Assembly (NCBI GenBank): GCA_041394365.1
Contig: JAWKIM010000010.1
Span: 318,025 to 382,024 of the forward strand
Source of the DNA: CAIXPF01 sp041394365
GTDB taxonomy: Bacteria > Actinomycetota > Acidimicrobiia > Acidimicrobiales > CAIXPF01
DNA length: 64,000 nt
Direction: 5' to 3'
Shown here: positions 1 through 9,808 of the stretch, in pieces
Numbering within the stretch: position 1 is the first letter of the stretch
Layout: each line of letters starts with the position of its first letter
The notes under the pieces: model-generated
Database searches by the model: none
Seen by the model: only the letters and a program-made list of their open reading frames with translations
What the model was told of the DNA's origin: nothing
Program-made: the position numbers and the translations under genes

Positions 1-1184
1 CACGCCCACCTCGGCGAGGATCTCCGCGGTGTGCGCACCGAGCGCCGGTGCCGCACGGCGGATGCTCACCGGGGTGCGGCTGAACTTCGCCGGTGGGCCG
101 GTGAGGGGCGCCTGCACACCGTCGCTGAGCTCCACGTCGATGAGCATCTGCGCTCGCGCACCTGGGGGTGGGTGGCCAGATCGCCGTAGCGCATCACCAG
201 GGTGCCGGCCAGCCCGTGGCACTCGAGCTTCTCCAGCAGCTCGGCGCTGGACTGGCTCGCACACCAGTCGGCGAACAGCGCATCGACCCGCTCGCGGTTG
301 GCCACCCGCTCGGTGTTGGTGGACCAACCCGGCTCGTGCACCAGCTCGGGCGGTCCATCAGCTTCGCAGAACCGGGCCCAGTGCGACGGCAGGATGGCGC
401 CGGTGTAGACGTATCGGCCGTCGGCGCAGCGGTAGGCGTTGCCCGGCACGCAGAACTGCAGCGCCGCACCCCAGGGCTGCACCTCGTGGCCGATGGCCCC
501 CAGCGTCAGGTAGCCGTTCGACTGGTACAGCGCGGCGTCGAGCATGGCCACGTCCACGTGCTGGCCCTCGCCGGTGGCGTCGCGATGGCGCAGGGCGGCC
601 AGCGCGGCGAGCGCGGCGTGGAGGCCGCCGAGATCGTCGCACAGCCACGTGGGCGTCTTCGACGGGTTGCGCCGCTCCGGGTCGCCGTTGACGTCCATGA
701 TCCCCGAGGCCGCCTGCACGATCGGGTCGTAGCCCGGTCGGTCCCGCCAGGGCCCGTACTGCCCCCAGCCGCTGATCGACACGTAGACGATGTCGGCCTT
801 GACCGCCCGGACGTGCTCGTAGCCGACGCCCCAGCGGGCCAGCGTGCCGGGCAGGAAGTTCTCGATGACCACATCGGCGGTGGCGGCCACCTGGAGGAAC
901 AGCTCGCGGCCCTGCTCGGTGCGCAGGTCGAGGGTGAGGCAGCGCTTGTTGCGGTTGACGGTCTCGTGCATGAAGGACAGCGACGTACCGGGCAGCATCG
1001 GGGTGATGCCCCGGGACACCTCGCCCTCGGGCAGCTCCACCTTGATCACGTCGGCGCCGTAGTCGGCCAGGATGCAGCCGGCCATGGGGCCCGCCCAGGT
1101 CGTCGTGCACTCCAGCACCCGCAACCCCTCGATCGGGCCGGTGCGGTCACGGCGCGCCTCACGGAAGAACGTCGCTCGGTCCAC
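1..1184 (-). CDS. CaiB/BaiF family III CoA-transferase (partial, frameshifted)
   Basis: Likely moves coenzyme A between acyl groups in the cytoplasm, as family III CoA-transferases do; the substrate cannot be read from sequence. The N-terminal region has the family's WAGPMAGCILADYGADVIKV signature, followed by NRNKRCLTLDLR and the VVIENFLPG segment. An Asp pair in LCDDLGGLHAAL is a candidate for the catalytic Asp region. The GTG start at 1184 is chosen because AAGGGGGATCC sits just upstream and the conserved domain begins about 15 residues later. Near 146-160 the frame shifts: the literal frame stops at 66, while another frame continues with an intact family-like C-terminus (APLTGPPAKFSRTPV, AEILAEVGV) off the window edge. 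The true stop is therefore outside the window. Confidence 0.88.
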
Positions 1185-1371
1185 GGATCCCCCTTGTGTC
1201 GTGGTCTCGACGGTCGAATGCCCCGTTCGCGTCCTGGTCGATCCGCGGTCCGCCTGCTCGACGGCGTGGTCTCCCGGCGTCGCGTTGCGTGTTCGTGAAC
1301 CCGCTGTTGCGTGTCTGTTCATCGGGTCTGACGTCTCGTCGGCGAGGCGGCCGGCGCAGCAGAATGCCCGC

Positions 1372-4300
1372 ATGGCCATCACCGTGGGGATCCACCATCG
1401 CACGACCTACCGGTACGACCGGCCGGTCGCGCTCTCGCCCCACATCGTCCGGTTGCGTCCGGCGCCGCACACCCGCACGCCCATCAAGGCGTACCGGCTG
1501 AAGGTCTCGCCGGCGCAGCACTTCCTGAACTGGCAGCAGGACCCCTTCGGCAACTTCCAGGCCCGGGTGGTGTTCCCCGAGCGGGCCGACCACCTCGAGA
1601 TCGACGTGGAGGTGGTGGCCGAGCTGGACACCATCAACCCGTTCGACTTCTTCCTCGACGACAGCGCCGAGCTGGTGCCCTTCGCCTACGACGAGGCGGT
1701 GGCCGAGGAGCTGGCGCCGTTCCTGTCACCGCGCGAGCCGCTCGGGCCCGGGCTCGAGGCGTGGCTGGCGCAGGTGGACCGCTCCGAGCAGCGCACGGTC
1801 CCGTTCCTGATCGAGTTGGCGCAACGCCTGCAGCGCGAGATCGCCTACGAGGTCCGCTTCGAGCCGGGCGTGCAGCGCTGTGAGGAGACGCTCGAGCGGG
1901 CCGCCGGCAGCTGCCGCGATTCCGCCTGGCTGCTGGTGGAGATCCTGCGGCGGTTGGGCCTGGCCGCCCGCTTCGTGTCGGGCTACCTCGTGCAGCTGGT
2001 ACCCGATCAGGAGCCGCTCGACGGGCCCGCCGGTCCCCCGGCCGATTTCACCGATCTGCACGCCTGGGCGGAGGTGTACCTGCCGGGTGCAGGGTGGTTC
2101 GGCCTCGACCCGACCTCCGGCCTGGCCGCCGCCGAGGGCCACCTGCCGCTGGCGGCCACGCCCACGCCGCAATCGGCGGCGCCGCTCACCGGGGCCACCG
2201 AGGTGGCCGAGGTCCGCTTCTCCTACGTGAACGAGGTGGTCCGCCTCGACGAACCGGCCCGGGTCACCAAGCCCTACACCGACGAGCAGTGGGCGGCGGT
2301 GGACCGGCTCGGGCGCCAGATCGACAGGGAGCTGCGCGACGGCGACGTGCGCCTGACGATGGGCGGCGAGCCGACGTTCGTGTCGATCGACGACATGGAC
2401 GGCGAGGAGTGGATGGTGGCCGCCGACGGCCCGGCCAAGCGCCGGCTGGCCCAGGCGCTCACCCAGCGGCTGTGGCAGCACTTCGCGCCCGGCGGGGTGC
2501 TGCACGCCGGCCAGGGCAAGTGGTACCCCGGTGAGGTGCTGCCCCGCTGGCAGTACGCCGTGGTATGGCGGCGTGACGGTGAGCCGCTCTGGCAGGATCC
2601 CGCCCTGCTGGCCGACCCCACCGGCGACCTCGGCCATACCGCACGGGATGCCCGGTGCCTGGGCGACTCGATCACCGCGGCGCTGGGTCTGCGCCGCGAG
2701 CTGCTGATGGACGCCTACGAGGACCCCGTCTACAACGTGTGGCGGGAGGCGAGCCTGCCGGTGGACATCGATCCGCTCGCCCACCACCTCGACGACGAGG
2801 CGGTGCGCACCGGCCTGGCCCGGGTGCTCGAGGCCGGCCTCGGTGAGCCGGTGGGCTGTGTCCTGCCGCTCGACGTGGACCCGGTCAGCGGGCGTTGGCG
2901 GTCGAGCCGCTGGCCGCTGCGCCGTCCGCGCCTGTTCGCCCTGCCCGGTGACAGCCCCCTCGGTTACCGCCTGCCGCTCGACTCGCTGCCGGCCGCGCCC
3001 GAGGCGCAGGCGGAGACGATGGTGGAACCCGACCCCATCGAACCCGGTGCCGGGCGGGGCGAGCCGGCCGGCGCGGTGGAGCTGTCCGATTCGGTCATCC
3101 GCACCGCGCTGACCGTGGAGGCGCGCGGCGGCACCATCCGGGTGTTCCTGCCGCCGTTGGGCGAGCTCGACGCCGCCATGGAGCTGCTGCGGGTGCTGGA
3201 GCATTGCGCCGCCGGGTGCGGGCTGCCCCTCGTGATCGAGGGCTACCCCATCCCCCACGACCCGCGGGTGCTGCGCTTCGCCGTCACCCCCGACCCCGGC
3301 GTCATCGAGGTCAACATCCACCCCACCGAGTCCTGGCCGCAGTACGTGGAAACCACCCGCGACCTCTACGCGCTGGCGCGGGAGAGCAGGTTGGGTACCG
3401 AGAAGTTCCAGCTCGACGGGCGTCACTCCGGCACCGGCGGCGGCAACCACGTGACCATCGGCGGGCCCACGCCTGCCGACAGCCCGCTGCTGCGCCGTCC
3501 GTCGCTGCTCACCAGCCTGCTGACCTACTGGCAGCACCACCCGGCGCTGTCGTACCTGTTCTCGGGGCTGTTCGTGGGGCCGACGAGCCAGGCCCCCCGC
3601 GTCGACGAGGCCCGACACGACAACCTCCACGAGCTGTCGATCGCGCTGGCCGAGCTCGCCGCGGTGCCCGAGCCGTCGCCGTGGTTGGCCGATCGGGCGC
3701 TGCGACACCTGTTGACCGACCTGACCGGCAACACCCACCGGGCCGAGTTCTGCATCGACAAGCTCTACTCGCCCGACTCGGCCACCGGCCGTCTGGGGTT
3801 GCTGGAGCTGCGGGCGTTCGAGATGCCGCCCCACTGGGAGATGGCGGCGGTGCAGGCGTTGTTGGTGCGCGCCCTGGTCGCCCGGTTCTGGGAGCACCCT
3901 TACCGCGGCCGGCTGGTGCCGTGGGGCACCGACCTGCACGACCGGTTCCTGCTGCCCCACTACGTCGCCGGCGACATCGCCCACGTCGTGGACGATCTGC
4001 GCCGCTGGGGGTACCCCTTCGACTCGGCGTGGCTGGAGCCGTTCCTGCAGTTCCGCTTCCCGCTGCTGGGCACCGTGACGATGGGCGACGTCAGCCTGGA
4101 GCTGCGCACCGCCATCGAGCCCTGGCCGGTGCTCGGTGAGGAGGTCACCGGCAGCGGCACCGCCCGCTACGTCGACTCGTCGATGGAGCGGCTGCAGGTG
4201 ATGGGCCGCGGTTTCGTGGACGGCCGCCACCTCGTGCTGTGCAACGGGCGGCCGGTGCCGCTGCGCTCCACCGGTGTGCGCGGCGAGTACGTGGCCGGCG

Positions 4301-4699
4301 TCCGCTACCGGGCCTGGCACCCGCCCTCGGCGCTGCACCCCACCATCGGGGTCGACGTCCCGATGCAGTTCGTGGTGGTGGACCGCTGGAGCCGCCAGCC
4401 CCTCGGTGGTTGCACCTACCACGTGGTCCACCCCGGTGGCCGTTCCTACGACGTGTTCCCGGTGAACGCGCTGGAGGCCGAGGCCCGCCGCCAGAGCCGC
4501 TTCGAGGAGCACGTGCACGTGACCCAGGCGCCGCCGTCGCCCGAGGACCACCTGGCCGGGTGGCGCCGCCGGCCGGCGTTGAGCGAGCGGGGGCGGCGCA
4601 CGGTGCTGCCGGTGGACGCAGTGTCCATCCCCGGCGAGCCTGGACCTGGACATCTCCAACGACTTCCCCTACACGCTCGATCTGCGCCGACGGCGCTGA
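1372..4699 (+). CDS. Transglutaminase-like / DUF2126 protein
   Basis: Large protein of about 1109 residues of the family with an N-terminal bacterial transglutaminase-like region, a transglutaminase core and a long C-terminal DUF2126 part. The cysteine-protease-like triad is visible: Cys181 (GSCRDSAWL), His230 (LHAWAEVYLP) and Asp246 (GLDPTSG). DUF2126 starts near residue 310 (RLTMGGEPTFVSIDDMDGEE). ATG 1372 (MAITVGIHHRTTYRYD) matches the usual N-terminus of the family. Near 4638 one base seems to be missing: the shifted frame gives a family-like tail (LDISNDFPYTLDLRRRR) ending at 4699, whereas the literal frame runs on with unrelated residues to 4761. The family is often near circularly permuted ATP-grasp genes, but none is seen here. 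The in vivo substrate is unknown. Confidence 0.9.
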
Positions 4700-4876
4700 G
4701 CGGGCGGCAGCGGCCGTCCGGCGACCGGCGGGCCGCCGGGCCGGGAGCAGGTGATCGGTGAGGCCTGGTGCTGCCGCCAGGCCCCGGCGTGGGCGCCGCC
4801 CGTACCGCTCGGGATGGTACCGCGTGGTACGTACTTGTCGGTATGGTCACCGACCGCCGCGCGGCGGGATCCGACG
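4700..4876. other. Intergenic gap between convergent genes
   Basis: Gap between two convergent genes. It contains a perfect 7-bp stem, GGCCTGG...CCAGGCC, around 4757-4778, which could act as a bidirectional terminator although no T-run follows. It also holds a cluster of TACC/GGTA half-sites including a one-mismatch copy of the recurrent TACCGnnCGGTA palindrome at 4818-4829. Confidence 0.4.
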
Positions 4877-6070
4877 TCAGGAGGCCGACGGGCCGCTGAG
4901 CCACCACAGGGCCCAGGTGGTCGGCCGGTTCTCGGCGTCGTACACGCCGCTGAAGAGCGGGTCGGCGGCACCGTCGCCGTCGACGTCGGCCAGCGTGATC
5001 TGGCTGACCGCACCGATGTCCACCCCGATGCCGAACGCGCCGCCGGTCCGCGTGAGCGCGAGCACGTCGGGGCCGGGCCCGCCGTCCCACCACAGCACGT
5101 CGTCGCGGCCGTCGCCGTCGAAGTCGGCCGCCACCGGGAACCAGCTGCCGTCCCCCACCTCCAGCGGCGCGCCGCGGAAGGCGCCCTCCGGCGCGCCGAA
5201 CCAGTACGCGTCCACCAGGGCGCCGGGCCCGTGCCACAGCACGTCGTCCCGACCGTCGCCGTCGAAGTCGCCCACCACCGGGCGGTAGCCCGCCCCGTGG
5301 TCGAGATCCCGGCCCACGATGGCGCCGCCGGCGAGGAAGAACCACGCCGATGCGTGCCCGGTGCGGGTGTCGTAGTACAGCACGTCGGTGGTGCCGTTGC
5401 CGTCGAAGTCGCCGGGCAGCACCCGCAGGCGGGCGGTGAGGCGGTCGGGGAACGGGCGCGCCTGCAGCCCCTGCTGGTCCCCGTCGAGCAGCTGCAGCAG
5501 CAGTTCGCCGGTGGACTCCCGGTACCACAGCACATCGTCGCCGCCGTCGCCGTCGAAGTCGCCCACGGTCCAGAACGCGCTCGGATCGTGCTGCGTCCAC
5601 GCCGCCGGCGCACCCCGGAACGCGCCGATCTCGGCGGTGCCGAACCAGATCTGGCCGTTGTCCACGGCGGCGCCGGTGGCGGTGGCCCACAGCACGTCGT
5701 CGCGGCCGTCGCCGTCGAAGTCCCCGATCACCGGCTCCGTACCGGCGATGGCGCGCTGCATCTCCCCGGTGCGCATGACGCGGACCGCGCTCATCGCGAC
5801 CACGGTGGGCACTGCGACGCTGCCGTAGGAGAACCACAGGGCGCCGTTGCGCAGCAGAAGCAGGTCATCGGCACCGTCGCCGTTGAAGTCACCGTGCCCG
5901 TAGACGGGGGCGACGTCGGTGAACTCCGCCGTCCACACCGTGCGGCACGGCAGCGCCACGGCGGTGCAACCGGGGGCGGCGCCGGCGGTGGCGGCGAAGG
6001 CGGTGAGCAGGAGCGAGAGCGCAAGGGCCGCACTGGTCAGCCGCGCCTGCGCTGGGCGCTGAACTTCCAC
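4877..6070 (-). CDS. Secreted FG-GAP/VCBS repeat protein
   Basis: 397-residue exported protein. Residues 1-32 form a Sec signal peptide (hydrophobic LTSAALALSLLLTAFAA, then small residues). The rest is seven FG-GAP-like repeats, each carrying a calcium-loop motif such as DFNGDGADD, DFDGDGRDDVLW, DFDGNGTTDVLY or DVDGDGAADPLF. Such repeats fold as an integrin-alpha-like beta-propeller, and seven copies fit one closed propeller. No catalytic domain is attached, so binding or scaffolding outside the cell is the safest inference. GTG at 6070 places the signal peptide at the very N-terminus. The gene is convergent with the upstream DUF2126 gene; its ligand is unknown. Confidence 0.85.
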   Translation of the reverse strand: MEVQRPAQARLTSAALALSLLLTAFAATAGAAPGCTAVALPCRTVWTAEFTDVAPVYGHGDFNGDGADDLLLLRNGALWFSYGSVAVPTVVAMSAVRVMRTGEMQRAIAGTEPVIGDFDGDGRDDVLWATATGAAVDNGQIWFGTAEIGAFRGAPAAWTQHDPSAFWTVGDFDGDGGDDVLWYRESTGELLLQLLDGDQQGLQARPFPDRLTARLRVLPGDFDGNGTTDVLYYDTRTGHASAWFFLAGGAIVGRDLDHGAGYRPVVGDFDGDGRDDVLWHGPGALVDAYWFGAPEGAFRGAPLEVGDGSWFPVAADFDGDGRDDVLWWDGGPGPDVLALTRTGGAFGIGVDIGAVSQITLADVDGDGAADPLFSGVYDAENRPTTWALWWLSGPSAS

Positions 6071-6081
6071 GCCGAAGCACG

Positions 6082-7271
6082 CTAGTCATGACGGTCGCCG
6101 GATGACGAAAGCATCCGCTTCAATCCCGCATCGAGGCGATCCAGCGCCAGCTTCGATCGTCTGGTCGCTGGCAGAAGCAGAACCGCACCACCGAGGTCAA
6201 CGGATCCTGCTCGTAGAAGGCGCTGAGCGGCACCGTGGCCACGCCCACCTCGCGCACCAGGCGCTGGCAGAAGGCCACGTCACCGGCGGTCCAGCCCAGC
6301 GAGGCCAGGTCCACATCGATGAAGTAGGTGCCGGCGCAGTCGAGCACGTCGAAGCCGACCTCGGCGAGGCCCTTGGCCAGCTTGTCGCGCTGGCGGGCCA
6401 TGAACGTGGCCAGGTCGTCGAAGTACGAGCGGTCCTTGCGCAGGCCGAACGCCACCGCCTGCTGCAGGTTCGGGGGCGTGGTGAAGGTCAGGAACTGGTG
6501 CGCCTTGGCCACCGGCTGCAGCACCGACGGTGCGGCGCTGACGTAGCCCACCTTCCAGCCGGTCAGGCTGAACGTCTTGCCCGCCGATCCCACCTTCACG
6601 CACCGCTCGCGCATGCCGGGCAACGTCATGAGGGGGATGTGCTCCCGACCGTCGTAGACGAGGTGCTCGTAGACCTCGTCGCACACCACGACCGCGTCGT
6701 GGGCGATGGCGAACGAGGCGATCAGCTCGAGCTCGTCGCGGGAGTAGACCTTGGCCGACGGGTTGAGCGGATCGTTGAGCACCACCACGCGGGTGCGCTC
6801 GGTGAAGGCGGCCTCGAGGTCCTCCCGGGTGAAGGACCAGTCCGGCAGGCGCAGCGTGACGAAGCGGGCGTTGCCGCCGCCGCGTCGCACGATCGGCACG
6901 TAGCAGTCGTAGAGCGGCTGGAACAGCACGACGTCGTCGCCCGGCTCGATCAGGCCGAGCAGGCAGGCGGCCAGCGCCTCGGTGGCGCCCGAGGTGACCA
7001 TGGTCTCGGTGCGCCAGTCGAGATCCAGGCCGTAGAAGCGGGCACCGTGCTCGGCCACCGCCTGGCGCAGCTCGGGCACGCCCATCATCGAGGGGTACTG
7101 GTTCCAGCCGTGCAGCGTCTCGGAGGCGGCGCGCTCGAGCACGTCGGTCGGGTAGCCCTCGTCGGGGAACCCCTGGCCCAGGTTGACCGCCTGGTGCTCT
7201 TCGGCCAGGCGGCTCATCACCTCGAAGATCGTCGTGCCCAGGGCGGAGAACGTGGAGTTGGCCGCGGTCAT
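6082..7271 (-). CDS. PLP-dependent aminotransferase, class I/II
   Basis: Fold-type I aminotransferase related to methionine/kynurenine aminotransferases (YbdL/KAT type), transferring an amino group with pyridoxal phosphate. Visible features: NLGQGFPDEGYP near residue 30, SGATEAL near 94-100, the PLP-Asp in CDEVYEH (Asp198), and the Schiff-base lysine in SAGKTFSLTGWK (Lys232). ATG 7271 gives a standard N-terminus. The last residues look frameshifted: the literal frame ends at 6120 with RPDDRSWRWIASMRD, while another frame reads LALDRLDAGLKRML and ends at 6082, matching the family's C-terminal helix. The specific amino donor cannot be assigned. Confidence 0.88.
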
Positions 7272-8123
7272 GGGCGGTCACCGTACCCGGTGGTCGGCCC
7301 CGCGGCGGCGCTCCGCATCGGGTGCCCGCAAGGCCGCGAGCTGGGCCCGGTGTGGCGGGCGGAGATGGTCCGGCGGCGGTGCCCCGGTTCCGTCATCGAT
7401 CGGTAACACGAAATCCCGGCGACGAGGTGAAATCGTCCCGTTGGCGGCGCATTGAACCCGTCGAAAGCTCCTCGAGCGTGCAGCGAGGTCCGGTGGGAAC
7501 CCCGGCGGGAACCTGGCGGCACGGCGGATCCGGCTCCGGCGGGGCCGGAGGCGGTGGCGGGGCGTCGGATCCGGCGGGATCCGGCGCGACCACGGCGGAG
7601 GCGGAACAGGCGGAGAAGGCGGAGTCGTGGCCGGTCGGGCGGGACCGGTCACGGCGGCGGACACGGCACGTTGCGGCGGCAACGGAAGGAACGGCGGGAA
7701 GATGGCAGGATTCGGCGGACGGCGGATGTCGCTGATGGGTCGGCGTGGCGGCGCCGCCAGCAGGGGCGCTCGGTGACGGGCCGGGCGGACGAGGCCGATG
7801 GCGACACCGGGCTCGAAACGGTGTTAGGATCCCCGGCCGAGGCGACTGCCTCGACGGGACGTTCGGGACGGACGGCTGAGCGGCGGTTCAGCCCGACGGT
7901 TCCGGGCGATTGCCCGTCCGGGTTGATCCGGGCGGGACCGAGGCCCAGGTGGGCGGCAATCACCTGGGTGCATATGCAATGGCCGAAGTCGACCGGTTCG
8001 CCGGGAGGCTCCGGTGAATGGCGGATTGTCACGGCGGATGGTCGTGGGGCTGCGGAGATGCGAGTCTCCTCAGCCCCCGTGATCGCGTCCGGCCCGGCGT
8101 CGCTGCCCCCGACCAGCCTCAAT
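7272..8123. other. Gene-free gap, GC-rich, with a hairpin
   Basis: No convincing coding sequence on either strand; the open frames here have low-complexity Arg/Gly/Pro composition and no recognisable domain. The left part is a purine-rich run of GGCGGA-like units around 7580-7740. At 7944-7968 there is a perfect 8-bp stem, CCCAGGTG with CACCTGGG and a 9-nt loop, immediately followed by the 10-bp palindrome TGCATATGCA at 7969-7978. A structured RNA or regulatory site is possible but unproven. The gap runs directly into dispersed element copy 1. Confidence 0.4.
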
Positions 8124-8306
8124 CCGCTCAGCCCGGATCTACCGAGCCGGCCGTCGCACCCACCGGGCCCGGGCGCGCCTGTTGTCGGCGCGTCCGGTCC
8201 GCCGCACCCGGGCCCGAACCGCAGCCGGCTGACGGCTGGCACCCGCGCCTGCGGGGGCCGGCGATCTCAGCCGGCCGGCAACCCCACCAGCGCCGTGCTT
8301 CGGCGG

Positions 8307-8324
8307 CGATTCGACCTCGATTCG
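8307..8324 (-). repeat. 18-bp CGAATC double-hexamer motif
   Basis: Reads CGAATCGAGGTCGAATCG on the minus strand: two CGAATC hexamers 11 bp apart. It forms the left arm of an inverted pair within element copy 1. Confidence 0.7.
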
Positions 8325-8433
8325 ACGGCATCGACCGACCGGGTCCGGCCGCCCACCGCTGGTGGCCTCAGCCTCCGGTCAGGCTGCACAGCCACACGGA
8401 TGGTGGCCACACTTCGTGCCTCACGACCAATGC

Positions 8434-8451
8434 CGAATCGACATCGAATCG
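8434..8451 (+). repeat. 18-bp CGAATC double-hexamer motif
   Basis: Reads CGAATCGACATCGAATCG on the plus strand, the right arm of the inverted pair in element copy 1. The two arms are 109 bp apart, against 110 bp in copy 2. Confidence 0.7.
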
Positions 8452-8530
8452 AGCGCGAAGGGGCTCGGCCCATACCCCGGCATGGCGCCCACCAACCAGC
8501 AACCACCAGCCACCCACCCCCTGCACCGCT

Positions 8531-8601
8531 CCGTGCAGTTCAGTGCAGTTCAGTCCAGTTCAGTCCGGTCCAGTTCGGTTCAGTTCGGTTCAGTTCAGTC
8601 A
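8531..8601 (-). repeat. Pentamer (CTGAA)n array anchored on a stop codon
   Basis: On the minus strand the end of the oxidoreductase gene runs straight into about 14 imperfect copies of CTGAA (variants CCGAA, CTGGA, CTGCA). Because the period is 5, TGA triplets fall in all three frames: minus-strand TGAs lie at 8599-8601, 8595-8597, 8590-8592, 8580-8582, 8560-8562, 8550-8552 and 8540-8542. The array joins the gene's 3' end to dispersed element copy 1. Confidence 0.8.
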
Positions 8602-9707
8602 GCCCAGACCTCGACGGGCGCTGCCGGCGCGGGCCGAGCGGTAGACCGCATCCACCACCGTGGCGCAGCACCACCGAGGAAGCCTGATCGGAGGCATCGC
8701 CGCCGCCCGCCACCGCCTCGACGAAGGCGGCGTCGGCGTTGCCCGGCAGCACCACGCCCTGCTTCGGCCGCCCGGCGCCGCTGCTGGATCAGCGCCGAGC
8801 ACCTCGTGCAGGCTTCGCCCGCCCGGTGCTCCCAGCGCACGGCCTCCGGTGGCGTTGCCCTCGGCCTCGAAGCGCCCAGCTGCCGAACGTTTCGAAGCGG
8901 CGGTTCGACACCCGCCCGGGCACGTCGTGCCACGTGGAGCTCAACACCTGGTGCCGCCGGCGACGAAGCGGAACGACACCGACACCGTGTCCTCGATGCC
9001 GTCGTATGCAGGTTGTCCTGGTGGGCGCTGAGCGTGCGGACCGGCCCGCACAGCCACACGAGCAGGGCGAGGTCGTGGATCGAGTGCTCCAGCAGCGTGC
9101 CGGCGCCGGCCTTGGTCCGATCGGCCCGCCAGGTGGACCCGTAGTAGCCGCCGACCGGCAGCTCCTGGTCGTCCCGGAAGACCACGGTGGAGAGGCGGCC
9201 GGCGGCCGGCTCACGCAGCAGTGCCCGCAACAGGGCGAAGCCGGGCACCGAGCGCAGCACCAGGCCGACCTGGTGCACGACCCCCGCCCGCTGCACCGCG
9301 GCCGCCATGGCCCGGGCGTCGGCCAGCGTGGGGGCGAGGGGCTTCTCGCAGAACACCGCCCGACCGGCGGCCGCCGCCAGCTCCACCTGGCGCCGGTGCT
9401 CCGCCGTCCACGTGCAGACGTAGACCGCGTCGCAGTGCTCGATGACCTCCTCCTCGCTGCGGCGCACGATGGTGCCGTGGGCGTGGGCGAACTGCTCGGC
9501 GCGCTCACCGTCGGGGTCGAACACACCGGCGAGCACGGCGGCGGGGGCGCCGCCCGGTGCCGGCCCCGATCCCCCCGAGCCCAGGCACCCGGCGGCGCGC
9601 AGCGAGCCGGCGTGGTAGCGGGCGATGAGGCCGGCGCCCAGAAAGCCCAGTCGTACGGAGCCCGGTCGTACGGAGCCCGGTCGTACGGAGCCCTGTGGAA
9701 CGTTCAC
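8595..9707 (-). CDS. Gfo/Idh/MocA family oxidoreductase (frameshifted)
   Basis: NAD(P)-dependent sugar/inositol-type dehydrogenase. The N-terminal Rossmann fold is clear: LGFLGAGLIARYHAGSL, then VFDPDGERAEQFA, VYVCTWTAEHRRQ and the family signature FCEKPLAPT. The substrate domain begins well (VVFRDDQELPVGGYYGSTWR, LLEHSIHDLALL with the usual His-Asp pair). After about 9010 conserved pieces are scattered over three frames (WHDVPGRVSNRRFETF, then AFVEAVAGGGDAS, then ATVVDAVYRSARAGS), implying several indels. GTG 9707 is chosen as start; it is followed by an in-frame triple repeat of GSVRP before the Rossmann strand. It may be a pseudogene or a badly sequenced intact gene. The substrate is unknown. 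Confidence 0.8.
   Translation of the reverse strand: MNVPQGSVRPGSVRPGSVRLGFLGAGLIARYHAGSLRAAGCLGSGGSGPAPGGAPAAVLAGVFDPDGERAEQFAHAHGTIVRRSEEEVIEHCDAVYVCTWTAEHRRQVELAAAAGRAVFCEKPLAPTLADARAMAAAVQRAGVVHQVGLVLRSVPGFALLRALLREPAAGRLSTVVFRDDQELPVGGYYGSTWRADRTKAGAGTLLEHSIHDLALLVWLCGPVRTLSAHQDNLHTTASRTRCRCRSASSPAAPGVELHVARRARAGVEPPLRNVRQLGASRPRATPPEAVRWEHRAGEACTRCSALIQQRRRAAEAGRGAAGQRRRRLRRGGGGRRRCLRSGFLGGAAPRWWMRSTARPAPAAPVEVWAD
9651..9695 (-). repeat. Three 15-bp direct repeats at an N-terminus
   Basis: Three consecutive copies of the plus-strand 15-mer TCGTACGGAGCCCGG (the last ends CCCTG). On the coding strand they encode a GSVRP pentapeptide repeat between the start codon and the first Rossmann strand of the oxidoreductase. 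Confidence 0.85.
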
Positions 9708-9808
9708 CGGGCCAGCGTAGGACCACTCGACGGCGCGGCTGCGGAACCACCCGACCGACGAGCCATGGCGACGCCGGGACCGGCCGCCGGGCCGATAGCG
9801 TCGTCGGC

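Larger units (their letters stand above)
8124..8530 (-). repeat. Dispersed intergenic element, copy 1
   Basis: About 400 bp that align over most of their length, with scattered substitutions and indels, to 56905-57385. Shared blocks include ACCGAGCCGGCCGTCGCACC at one end, CACCAGCGCCGTGCTTCGGC, and CGAGCGCGAAGG followed by a CCATACC-rich stretch. The core at 8325-8433 is flanked by inverted 18-bp arms (8307-8324 and 8434-8451) with two mismatches between arms. Strand is assigned arbitrarily as that of the adjoining gene, whose 3' end it follows. There is no transposase or conserved frame; indels between the copies argue against coding. Confidence 0.7.

Noticed and set aside
1726..4659. Long minus-strand open frame of 977 codons opposite the DUF2126 gene
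   Set aside because: Composition is His/Gln/Arg/Gly-rich with no domain. It is the antisense shadow expected from strong GC third-position bias; the plus-strand protein is clearly conserved.
8124..8530. Insertion sequence for the dispersed element
   Set aside because: No transposase, no clear target duplication and no terminal repeats at its outer ends; the inverted arms are internal.
7452..8687. Plus-strand open frame of 411 codons through the 7.3-8.6 kb gap
   Set aside because: Arg/Pro/Ser-rich low complexity, ends in the pentamer array, and the homologous element at 57 kb does not keep the frame.
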